64,000 nt of DNA, taken from Acidimicrobiia bacterium. GTDB lineage: Bacteria; Actinomycetota; Acidimicrobiia; IMCC26256; JAMXLJ01. The notes under the pieces are model-generated. The model made no database searches and was not told the DNA's origin. It worked only from the letters and a program-made list of their open reading frames with translations. Every line of letters starts with the position of its first letter. Position 1 is the first letter of the stretch. Positions 15,817-23,442 of this stretch are shown here, piece by piece. The stretch spans positions 1 through 64,000 of the forward strand of contig JAMXLJ010000089.1 of NCBI GenBank assembly GCA_024281095.1, written 5' to 3'. A program made the position numbers and the translations under genes.

Positions 15817-17862
15817 ATGACGAGTCGCGACCGGCCCTGGCTGATGAGGACGTACTCGGGTCACTCCTCGGCCCGGGCGTCCAACCGGCTGTACCGCTCC
15901 AACCTCGCGAAGGGCCAGACCGGGCTCTCGGTCGCCTTCGACCTGCCCACCCAGACCGGCTACGACCCCGACGATCCGCTCGCGCGGGGCGAGGTCGGCA
16001 AGGTCGGCGTGCCGGTGCCCCATCTCGGCGAGATGCACGTGCTGTTCGAGCAGATCCCGCTGGGCGAGATGAACACCTCGATGACCATCAACGCGACCGC
16101 GATGTGGTTGCTGGCGATGTACGTCGCCATGGCCGAGGAGGAAGGCGTCGACCCTGCGGTGCTCCAGGGCACGACGCAGAACGACATCGTGAAGGAGTAC
16201 CTGTCGCGAGGCACGTACATCTTCGGCCCCGAACCGTCGAAGCGACTCACCGTCGACCTCGTCGCGTACGCGGTCAAGAACATCCCGAAGTGGAACCCGA
16301 TCAACGTCTGCCCGTATCACCTCCAAGAGGCGGGCGCGACGCCGGTGCAGGAGCTGGCCTACGGGCTCGCAACCGCGGTCGCGGTGCTCGACGCGGTGCG
16401 CGAGTCCGGTCAGGTGCCGCCCGACGAGTTTCCCGACGTGGTCGGGCGCATCTCGTTCTTCATCGACTCCGGCATCCGGTTCGTCGAGGAGATGTGCAAG
16501 ATGCGGGCGTTCACGCGCATGTGGGACCGCATCTGTCTCGAGCGGTACGGCGTCGAGGACGAGAAGAAGCGCCGCTTCCGTTACGGCGTGCAGGTGAACT
16601 CGCTCGGACTCACCGAGAGCCAGCCCGAGAACAACGTGCAGCGCATCGTGCTCGAGATGCTCGGAGTCACGTTGTCGCGCGACGCGCGGGCCCGCGCGAT
16701 TCAGCTGCCATGCTGGAACGAGGCCCTCGGACTGCCCCGACCGTGGGACCAGCAGTGGTCGCTCCGGATGCAGCAGGTACTCGCGAACGAGTCGGACCTG
16801 CTCGAGTACGGCGATCTGTTCGACGGGTCGAAGGTCGTCGAGGCGAAGGTCGCGCAGCTCGAGGAAGCCGCGACGGCCGAGCTGCAGTGGGTGCTCGACG
16901 GTGGTGGCGCGTTCGCCATGATCGACGAGGTGAAGGGCCGGCTCGTGCAGTCGAACGCGGAGCGGGTCCGCCGCATCGAAAGCGGCGACATCCCCGTAGT
17001 GGGCGTCAACACGTTCACGGAGACCGAACCGTCTCCGCTGGTCGCCAGCCTCGACGGCGAAGCAGCGATCCTCACACCCGACGCACGCGCGGAAGCAGAG
17101 CAGATCGAGTCGCTCGCGCGCTGGCGCGAGCAGCGCGACAGCGATGCGGTTGCGCGTGCGCTCGACCGAGTCCGTGAGGTCGCGGCCGGCCGCGACAACC
17201 TGTTCCCGGCAACGTTGGAGCTCGCGCGTGCCGGCGGAACGGTCGGCGAGTGGGCCGGCGCGCTCCGAGAGGTCTTCGGCGAGTACCGCGCACCCACCGG
17301 GGTCGGGTCGGTGGCCGCCGCGCCCGTCGATGACATGGTGCCGGTGCGCGAGCAGGTGCAGTCGGCGGCGTCGGAGCTCGGCGGCCCGGTGCGTCTCCTC
17401 GTCGGCAAGCCGGGGCTCGACGGCCACTCGAACGGCGCGGAGCAGATCGCGGTGGCGGCGCGCGACGCGGGTATGGAGGTCGTGTACCAGGGCATCCGCC
17501 TCACACCGGCACAGATCGCGGCAGCGGCGCGGGACGAAGACGTCGACGTGGTGGGGCTCTCGGTGTTGTCGGGCTCCCACCTGGAGCTCGTGCCCGAGAC
17601 CATGCGGCTGTTGCGCGACGCGGGCGTCGACGCGCCGGTGGTCGTGGGCGGGATCATCCCCGAGGCCGACCAGGACCGCCTGACGGGCGCGGGCGTGGCC
17701 CGGGTCTACACGCCGAAGGACTTTCGTCTCGTCGACATCGTGCGAGACCTCGCCGAGCTCGCCATCGACCATCGTCGGGCGAGCTTCGGCTCCGTCGACC
17801 GTGAAGAAAACCGGCGGAAGCCGTCAATTCCGCCGGGCTCACGGCCGATGGAACGAACGTGA
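15817..17862 (+). CDS. ecm: Ethylmalonyl-CoA mutase (adenosylcobalamin-dependent)
   Basis: The 681-residue protein joins the catalytic barrel and the cobalamin-binding domain of the acyl-CoA mutase family in one chain. The N terminus (RPWLMRTYSGHSSARASN) and the segment GQTGLSVAFDLPTQTGYDPD match the MeaA/Ecm branch. The C-terminal domain has GLDGHSNGAEQIAVAARDAG, which includes the B12-ligating DGHSNG motif, and PVVVGGIIPEAD. Ecm converts ethylmalonyl-CoA to methylsuccinyl-CoA. Assignment to Ecm rather than methylmalonyl-CoA mutase rests on these segments and on the presence of crotonyl-CoA carboxylase/reductase and the epimerase at 31.6-33.4 kb. ATG 15817 follows GGTGGAGAA. Its stop overlaps the start of the next gene. 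Confidence 0.92.
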   Translation: MTSRDRPWLMRTYSGHSSARASNRLYRSNLAKGQTGLSVAFDLPTQTGYDPDDPLARGEVGKVGVPVPHLGEMHVLFEQIPLGEMNTSMTINATAMWLLAMYVAMAEEEGVDPAVLQGTTQNDIVKEYLSRGTYIFGPEPSKRLTVDLVAYAVKNIPKWNPINVCPYHLQEAGATPVQELAYGLATAVAVLDAVRESGQVPPDEFPDVVGRISFFIDSGIRFVEEMCKMRAFTRMWDRICLERYGVEDEKKRRFRYGVQVNSLGLTESQPENNVQRIVLEMLGVTLSRDARARAIQLPCWNEALGLPRPWDQQWSLRMQQVLANESDLLEYGDLFDGSKVVEAKVAQLEEAATAELQWVLDGGGAFAMIDEVKGRLVQSNAERVRRIESGDIPVVGVNTFTETEPSPLVASLDGEAAILTPDARAEAEQIESLARWREQRDSDAVARALDRVREVAAGRDNLFPATLELARAGGTVGEWAGALREVFGEYRAPTGVGSVAAAPVDDMVPVREQVQSAASELGGPVRLLVGKPGLDGHSNGAEQIAVAARDAGMEVVYQGIRLTPAQIAAAARDEDVDVVGLSVLSGSHLELVPETMRLLRDAGVDAPVVVGGIIPEADQDRLTGAGVARVYTPKDFRLVDIVRDLAELAIDHRRASFGSVDREENRRKPSIPPGSRPMERT

Positions 17863-18629
17863 TGGATCGCCGTCTCGTGGTTTCCGTCTGCGCGGCCGTC
17901 GCCGCGCTCGCGGCCGGCGTCGCCGCGCTCGTCATGAACCTCGCCGTGCTCGGTGTCGTCGCAGGCGTGGGCGCGCTCGTAAGCGGCCTCGCGGCCGCCG
18001 CGCTCGCGGGCCGGCTACGGACGTCGCAGGAACAGCTGACGACCGTGGGCGCGGACCTGCGGCGGTCCCGCCGCGAGCTCGACGCTCTCTCGGCTGTCTT
18101 CGCCGAGGAGACGACGCGCCGCTCGGCGCAGCTGACCGCCGCCGCGCCGCCGGCAGAGAAGGTGTTCGACGAGGCGACCGGGCTCCTCGACGAGCGGTTC
18201 TTCGCCGCGACCGTCCACCAGCGGGTCGCCGCGGCCCGCCGGCAGTTGCAGCCGGTGTCGGTCGTGTTGATCGAGCTCGACGGCCTCGACCGCGCGAACG
18301 CGCAGGCGCGCGAGCAGGCCCTCACCGTGCTCGGCGACATCGTGCGGCGGACGCTGCGCGAGTGCGACATCGCATGCCGGCTCGGCGACCTGCTCGCCGG
18401 CGTCGTGCTCGAGGACACCGCCGAGTCCGGGGCGGTCTGGGCCGCGGAACGCCTGCGGGGCAGCCTGCACGGCAGCCTCGTCGGCGAGTCGCTCACGGTC
18501 TCGGCGGGAATCGCCTGCTACCCGTCCCACGCGCTCGGCGCGCCCGAGCTCGTCGCCATGGCCGGTCAGGCGCTGGCGTCAGCCCGTTCCCGAGGTCGTG
18601 ACAACGTCGAGGTTGCGCGCGCCGAATGA
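17859..18629 (+). CDS. Membrane protein with degenerate GGDEF domain
   Basis: The 256-residue protein begins with two hydrophobic helices (about residues 5-50) followed by a short coiled region and a GGDEF-like fold from about residue 100 (FDEATGLLDERFFAATV, VSVVLIELDGLDRANAQ, SLTVSAGIACYPSH, GRDNVEVA). The signature GGDEF is replaced by LGDLL (CRLGDLLAGVV), so diguanylate cyclase activity is unlikely. It could bind GTP or c-di-GMP or serve as a scaffold. GTG at 17859 overlaps the mutase stop; ATG at 17862 is equally possible. It converges with the acyl-CoA synthetase gene 24 bp downstream. Confidence 0.8.
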   Translation: MMDRRLVVSVCAAVAALAAGVAALVMNLAVLGVVAGVGALVSGLAAAALAGRLRTSQEQLTTVGADLRRSRRELDALSAVFAEETTRRSAQLTAAAPPAEKVFDEATGLLDERFFAATVHQRVAAARRQLQPVSVVLIELDGLDRANAQAREQALTVLGDIVRRTLRECDIACRLGDLLAGVVLEDTAESGAVWAAERLRGSLHGSLVGESLTVSAGIACYPSHALGAPELVAMAGQALASARSRGRDNVEVARAE

Positions 18630-18653
18630 CGCGCCGTACGCAGCGGCGCTGGG

Positions 18654-20462
18654 TCAGCTTCGTGAATACAGCGACGCGATCTCCGCTGCATACTTCGCGT
18701 GAATGCTGCGACGCTTCAGCTTCATCGTCGGAGTGAGCTCCTCCGAGTCGGGAAGCCATTCGTCACCCAGCACCACGAACTTCTTCACCCGTTCGGCCTG
18801 GTTGAAGTGCCGCATCGCTTCGTCGACACCGCGTTGTACCTCCCCGAGCACGTCGGGGTTCGCGGCGAGCGCCGGGAGCGAGAGGTCATCGATTCCGTGT
18901 GCCTTCGCCCACGGCGGCGCTACCTCACCGTCGAGCACCAGCAGCGCCGAGATGAACGGCTTGTTGTCACCGAGGACGCACGCCTGGCCGACGAGCGGAA
19001 TTGACTTCAGAGCCGCTTCGAGGTTCGCGGGCGAGACGTTCTTGCCCCCCGCGGTGATGATGAGCTCCTTCTTGCGGTCGACGATGCGGAGATAGCCGTC
19101 GTCATCGAGCACCCCGATGTCGCCGGTGTGCAACCACCCGCCGGAGTCGATCGCGTCCGCGGTCTTGTCGGGATCATTCAGGTAGCCGCGAAAGACGTTG
19201 CCTCCACGGCACACCACCTCGCCGTCCTCGGCGAGCCGCACCTCCAAGCCGGGTATCGCGGGGCCGACCGTGCCGATCCGCACGCGGAACGGCTCCCATG
19301 TCAGCGGGCCCGAGGACTCCGACAGGCCGTAGATCTCGGACAGCGGCACGCCGAGGCTGCGAAAGAACGTCAGCACGTCGCGCGACAGCGGCGCGGCTCC
19401 CGACACCGCCGTGAGGAGATCGTCGAGGCCGAGCATCTGCCTGACGGGACGCAGTGTTGCCGCCTCGGCGTCTTCGGCGGCCGCCACGATGTCGGACGGC
19501 AACTCCTTGCTCGCCGAGCGTGCGTCGTCGACGCGCCGGCCGAGCTCGAGCGCGTCCGCGAACCGCTGCTGCTGGTCGGGTGCCGACGACGACAGCACGG
19601 CCTGCACACCTGCGTGGATCTTCTCCCACACGCGAGGCACGGCGAAGAAGATCTGCGGGCGGACATCGGGCAGGTACGCCGCGACCCGTCCGGCCTCGGG
19701 ACACGTCGTGACTTCATAGCCGACGGCGATGCCCTGGTAGTGCGACGTCATCCGCTCGGCGACATGCGCCATCGGCAAGTACGACACGACGCGGCTGCCG
19801 CTCGGGTCATGGTCGCCCATCGCTCGGAACAGGCTTTCGACGGTCCACGTCACGTTCGCCTGGTCGAGCACGACACCCTTCGGCGGCCCCGTCGTGCCCG
19901 ACGTGTAGATCACCGTCGCGATGTCGGACGGCTCGACCGCGCGCGCAGCTTCATCGAGGTCGATCGGATCGGCGGCGAGCGCGTCGTTCCACGGGATGCG
20001 CCCGTCGCCCGCCGGCACATCGTCGACGACGACGATGTGGTGCACCTGGTCCGGGAACACGCCCGACGCGAGGAAGCCGTCGAGGTAGAGCGCCTCGACC
20101 ACCGCGACGGTCGCGTGCGAGTGCCGCACGAGGTACTCGATCTGGTCGGGAGCCGACGAGTTGTAGATCGAGATCGGCGTGGCCCGCCGCAACTGCGCGG
20201 CGACGTCGGCGACATGGAACTCGGGACGGTTGCGTAGCAACAGCACGACGCGCGAACCGGGCCCGATCTCCAGTTCCCCGAACGTGCCGGCCAGTGCCGA
20301 GGACTGGGCCGCGTACTGGGCCCAGGTCAGCGAGCGCCACTCCTCGCCGTCACGCCATCGCAGGGCCGGGGCGTCGGGCCGTGATGCCACCGTCGCGGCG
20401 AACGCGGCGGGCACCGTACGACCGGCCACGGCGCGGGCGATGTCTTCGTTGGTCGCGGTCAC
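18654..20462 (-). CDS. Long-chain acyl-CoA synthetase (FadD15-like)
   Basis: The 602-residue protein activates long-chain fatty acids with ATP and CoA. It has the AMP-binding P-loop TVIYTSGTTGPPKGVV, the motif YGLSESSGPLTWEP, the adenylate-binding segment GWLHTGDIGVLDDDGYL and the hinge IVDRKKELIITAGGKNVSPANLE, as in the FadD15/ACSL-type enzymes. The C terminus ends TPTMKLKRRSIHAKYAAEIASLYS, typical of that group. The GTG at 20462 has GGGGGAGG about 5 nt upstream, a clear ribosome-binding site; the in-frame region further upstream is not conserved-looking. It is the nearest gene downstream of the CoA transferase, separated by a hairpin region. Confidence 0.95.
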   Translation of the reverse strand: MTATNEDIARAVAGRTVPAAFAATVASRPDAPALRWRDGEEWRSLTWAQYAAQSSALAGTFGELEIGPGSRVVLLLRNRPEFHVADVAAQLRRATPISIYNSSAPDQIEYLVRHSHATVAVVEALYLDGFLASGVFPDQVHHIVVVDDVPAGDGRIPWNDALAADPIDLDEAARAVEPSDIATVIYTSGTTGPPKGVVLDQANVTWTVESLFRAMGDHDPSGSRVVSYLPMAHVAERMTSHYQGIAVGYEVTTCPEAGRVAAYLPDVRPQIFFAVPRVWEKIHAGVQAVLSSSAPDQQQRFADALELGRRVDDARSASKELPSDIVAAAEDAEAATLRPVRQMLGLDDLLTAVSGAAPLSRDVLTFFRSLGVPLSEIYGLSESSGPLTWEPFRVRIGTVGPAIPGLEVRLAEDGEVVCRGGNVFRGYLNDPDKTADAIDSGGWLHTGDIGVLDDDGYLRIVDRKKELIITAGGKNVSPANLEAALKSIPLVGQACVLGDNKPFISALLVLDGEVAPPWAKAHGIDDLSLPALAANPDVLGEVQRGVDEAMRHFNQAERVKKFVVLGDEWLPDSEELTPTMKLKRRSIHAKYAAEIASLYSRS

Positions 20463-20680
20463 GTGACCTCCCCCCGGGGCGAACGGGCTCTCCCTGACGG
20501 CGTCACACGCCGGCGGACCCGTTTCGCACCATTCGTAGCGCGTCGCGGCCCCTCGAGCCACGGGGAGACCGCTCTGCAACCAAACGGCCGTCCACTATCC
20601 ACTGCCGGGCCGGGATATCCACACCGCGTCCACAGGTCCCTCTGGAAAACCTGGGGACAATCGGTCAGAATGTCGGCACT

Positions 20681-20749
20681 CCGCCCCGAGGAGGTCGTTG
20701 GGGCCGGCCGGAAGACCGGCGTTCTCTACTCCGACCCTCCTCGGGGCGG
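20681..20749. terminator. Large stem-loop with 14-bp arms at the 3' end of the CoA transferase gene
   Basis: CCGCCCCGAGGAGG (20681-20694) and CCTCCTCGGGGCGG (20736-20749) are perfect complements. The intervening bases hold a second small hairpin (GCCGG and CCGGC around 20703-20720). One arm codes for the last residues of the transferase. It may terminate or stabilise that transcript; no T-run is present. Confidence 0.5.
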
Positions 20750-22030
20750 TTCGCGTGCGGACGCAGCCGGGTCCTGGGCGGATGCCCGGGAGGATCCGGC
20801 GAGGGAGCCATCGGCCTCGCGTGCGGACGCAGCCGGGTCCTGGGCGGACGCCCGGGAGGATCCGGCGAGGGAGCCATCGGCTTCCTGCCCTTCGCCGCTC
20901 TCGTCTGCGACGAGCCCGAGCTCGCGGAGGACGGCGTCGGTGTCGGCACCGAGAGGGCGGCCGGCGTGGCGGATGTTCGCGGGCGTACCCGACAGCCGCG
21001 CAACCGGGCCCTGCATCAGCACGCCGTCGACGTCGACCAGCGAGCCGCGCTCCTTCACGTGAGGGTCGGCCACCACGTCGGCCATCGAGTACACCGGCGC
21101 GATCGCCGCCTCGACCCGTTCGAAGGCCGCGAGCACCTCGTCGGAGGGTCGCGCCCCGATCCACTCGACCGCCGCCGCTTCGAGCGAATCACGATGGGCC
21201 ATCCGATCCGCGAACGTCGTGAACCGCGTGTCGTCCGCGATGCCGAACAGCTCGAGAACCCGGCGGGCCACCGATTCGCTCGACGCAGACACGGCGACCC
21301 ACACCCCGTCCGCGCAGCGGTACGTGCCCCGCGGCGTGCTGTACGGGATGCCCGATCCCAGGCGGGGCTGCAGGTAGCCGTGCGCGGCGAACGCAGCCGG
21401 CAAGGGCCCCATCATCTGGAGCATCGTGTCGAACAGGCTGATGTCGACGACCTGACCCTCACCCGTGCGGTCGCGGTTGCGCAACGCCGCGAGCGTCGCG
21501 AACGCGCCCGCGAGCGCGGTGATCTCGTCGGTCAGCGCGATGGGCGGGAGCAGTGGCGCGCCGTCGGGCTCGCCGCTGAGCGCCGCGAGACCGCTCATCG
21601 CCTCCGCGATGGTGGCGAATCCGGGCCGGCGCGCGTACGGCCCGTCCTGACCGAAGCCGCTCACGCGCACGAACACCAACCCTGGGTTCTGCGCTCGCAG
21701 GATTTCGGGGCCGAGACCGAGGCGTTCCATCGTGCCCGGGCGCATGTTCTCGACGAGCACGTCGGCCCACTCCGACAGCCGCACCATCGCGTCGACGCCC
21801 GTACGCGACTTGAGATCGAGCACGACCGTGCGCTTGCCACGCCCGACGATCTTCCACATCAGACTTTCGTCGTCGCGAGGGTCGCGCCATCCCATGCCGC
21901 GCGTCGTGTCACCCTCGGGCCGCTCGACCTTGATGACCTCGGCACCGAAATCGGCCAGGTGCCGGGCCAGGCCCGGACCTGCGAGCACGGTCGCGAGGTC
22001 GACGACCTTCAACCCTTCGAGCGCCTGCAC
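20726..22030 (-). CDS. CaiB/BaiF-family (class III) CoA transferase
   Basis: The 434-residue protein moves CoA between acyl groups; the substrate is unknown. It begins LEGLKVVDLATVLAGPGLARHLADFGAEVIKVERP, the family N terminus, and has the active-site aspartate segment ENMRPGTMERLGLGPE and the SGFGQDGPYARRPGF block. The C-terminal part EVLAAFERVEAAIAPVYSMADVVADPHVKERGSL is typical. After the family's usual end there is a low-complexity tail made of two copies of a 22-residue unit (see the repeat at 20751). GTG at 22030 fits the conserved start. It is followed by fadD on the same strand. Confidence 0.93.
   Translation of the reverse strand: MQALEGLKVVDLATVLAGPGLARHLADFGAEVIKVERPEGDTTRGMGWRDPRDDESLMWKIVGRGKRTVVLDLKSRTGVDAMVRLSEWADVLVENMRPGTMERLGLGPEILRAQNPGLVFVRVSGFGQDGPYARRPGFATIAEAMSGLAALSGEPDGAPLLPPIALTDEITALAGAFATLAALRNRDRTGEGQVVDISLFDTMLQMMGPLPAAFAAHGYLQPRLGSGIPYSTPRGTYRCADGVWVAVSASSESVARRVLELFGIADDTRFTTFADRMAHRDSLEAAAVEWIGARPSDEVLAAFERVEAAIAPVYSMADVVADPHVKERGSLVDVDGVLMQGPVARLSGTPANIRHAGRPLGADTDAVLRELGLVADESGEGQEADGSLAGSSRASAQDPAASAREADGSLAGSSRASAQDPAASAREPPRGGSE
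20751..20882 (-). repeat. 66-bp tandem duplication inside the CoA transferase tail
   Basis: Two head-to-tail 66-bp copies (20751-20816 and 20817-20882) differ at only a couple of positions. Being 66 bp long, the duplication keeps the frame and adds 22 residues (READGSLAGSSRASAQDPAA and a few more). The near identity suggests a recent event. Confidence 0.9.
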
Positions 22031-22070
22031 GCCGCCAGGATAGGAACCGGGCGTGGCAGGGGCCGTTCGG

Positions 22071-23387
22071 TCAATGGGCCGGCGAGCCGGCCGGCGCACT
22101 GACGAACTGGCGCAGGCACTCGTCGGAGCAGAAGACCAGGTCTTCACCATCGCGGGTCAACCGCGCCGCGGGCGTACCCTGCACGAGCGCGCCGCAGACC
22201 GGATCCGTCGCGTTCGCATGCCGGGCGACCCGCCACAACGGCAACGGCGCGTCGACCCCGCGGAGGAGCCGCACGCCGACCTGTTCGAGCTCGGCACCGT
22301 GGTCGGAGGCCGCGACGCTCTCGGTGAGCAGGATCTGTCGGGGCATCGCGGCACCGGTGACGCGCGACGCGATGTTGACGGCGCTGCCGACGAATTCGCC
22401 GCCGCGATGCAATGTCGTGCCGTGGTTGATACCGATCCGCAACGGCGGGAGGCCGCCCGACGTGGCGACGTCCTGCAGCGCGATCGCGAACCGCACGGCA
22501 GACGCGGGCTCACGAAACGCGAGCATGAAACCGTCACCGATCTGCTTCACGAGCTTGCCCTCGTGCCGGAGCGCGAGCGTGCGGATCACGGCGTCGAGGC
22601 GCTCGAGCACCGACGCGGCCACCGCGTCGCCCTCCGACTCGACAAGCTCCGTAAAGCCCGCCACATCGGCGAACAGGATCGTCGTCTCGACCGAACCGAG
22701 CTCGGTCGAGCTCCTCCGCGCGGCCAACGCGTGAAGGAACGCGTCCTCGATGGACGCCTGCAGGAGATGCTCCTCGTGGATCCAACGGATCATCGGGTCG
22801 AGGAGCGGGCCGGCGCTCTCCTGGATCGTGAAGGTCTGCCGGCCGATCTCCTTCTCCGAAGCACCCTCGGCGAGCATCCGCTCGTGCACGTGCACGTGCA
22901 CCACCCGGATCTCGGCGTCCGCGATCCGCCGCAGGGAATCCCCGAGCACGCGTGCGGTCTCGAGCACCGCCTCCCACGGGAGCCCCGCCTCGAGGATCGT
23001 CCGGAGCGAGTCGCTGACCGGGATGTCGCGCTCGTCGAGCACCTCCTTCGGAAGCCCGAGCGCGACCAACAGGGCACGGAACTGCTCGGGCTCCACGCCG
23101 CCTCGCGCGGCGGCGTCCTCCACCGACATCGGACTGCCCCGCCCGAACAGGCGGTCGCCGAACATCGTCGCGAAGCGGCCGTCCTGGACGGCAGCGATGA
23201 GCTCGTCGATCGTGGAGCCGTGGTCGAGGTGGTGGCGGATCAAGTCGTAACGCACCAGGTCGACGTCGTCGAACAGCGCGTCGCCGTCGGGATCGAGCAG
23301 GCCGAGCCGCACGAGCTGCATGACGCGCTCGAGGGTGGTGTGGACAAGGCGGGCGAAGTCGTCGGCGCGCATTGCCTCGCGCATCAC
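22071..23387 (-). CDS. Class III adenylate/guanylate cyclase with C-terminal YHS metal-binding domain
   Basis: The 438-residue protein has an N-terminal helical regulatory region (about 1-210, ADDFARLVHTTLERVMQLV at its start), a class III cyclase domain at about 225-385 and a short C-terminal YHS/TRASH-type domain at about 395-430. The cyclase has the metal-binding segment TTILFADVAGFTELVE, KQIGDGFMLAF and the GINHGTTLHRGGEFVGSAVNIASRV block. The last domain reads TDPVCGALVQG...LVFCSDECLRQF, a pattern associated with metal binding. The fusion suggests cyclic-nucleotide synthesis sensitive to a metal or redox state (inference). It has no membrane segment. The start codon at 23387 is followed directly by a second ATG-like start. 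Confidence 0.9.
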   Translation of the reverse strand: MMREAMRADDFARLVHTTLERVMQLVRLGLLDPDGDALFDDVDLVRYDLIRHHLDHGSTIDELIAAVQDGRFATMFGDRLFGRGSPMSVEDAAARGGVEPEQFRALLVALGLPKEVLDERDIPVSDSLRTILEAGLPWEAVLETARVLGDSLRRIADAEIRVVHVHVHERMLAEGASEKEIGRQTFTIQESAGPLLDPMIRWIHEEHLLQASIEDAFLHALAARRSSTELGSVETTILFADVAGFTELVESEGDAVAASVLERLDAVIRTLALRHEGKLVKQIGDGFMLAFREPASAVRFAIALQDVATSGGLPPLRIGINHGTTLHRGGEFVGSAVNIASRVTGAAMPRQILLTESVAASDHGAELEQVGVRLLRGVDAPLPLWRVARHANATDPVCGALVQGTPAARLTRDGEDLVFCSDECLRQFVSAPAGSPAH

Positions 23388-23442
23388 ACGCGAGGGTAGG
23401 TCCGCCGCCGCCGGGCTGCGAGAACGCGTGCACCGTGCACGC

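Noticed and set aside
14869-17772. Very long open frame (about 960 codons) on the minus strand
   Set aside because: It is antisense to 3-hydroxybutyryl-CoA dehydrogenase and ethylmalonyl-CoA mutase and has the Arg/His-rich composition of a GC-rich shadow frame.
20751-20882. Possible CRISPR-like repeat
   Set aside because: Only two adjacent copies without spacers, and the unit lies inside a coding sequence.
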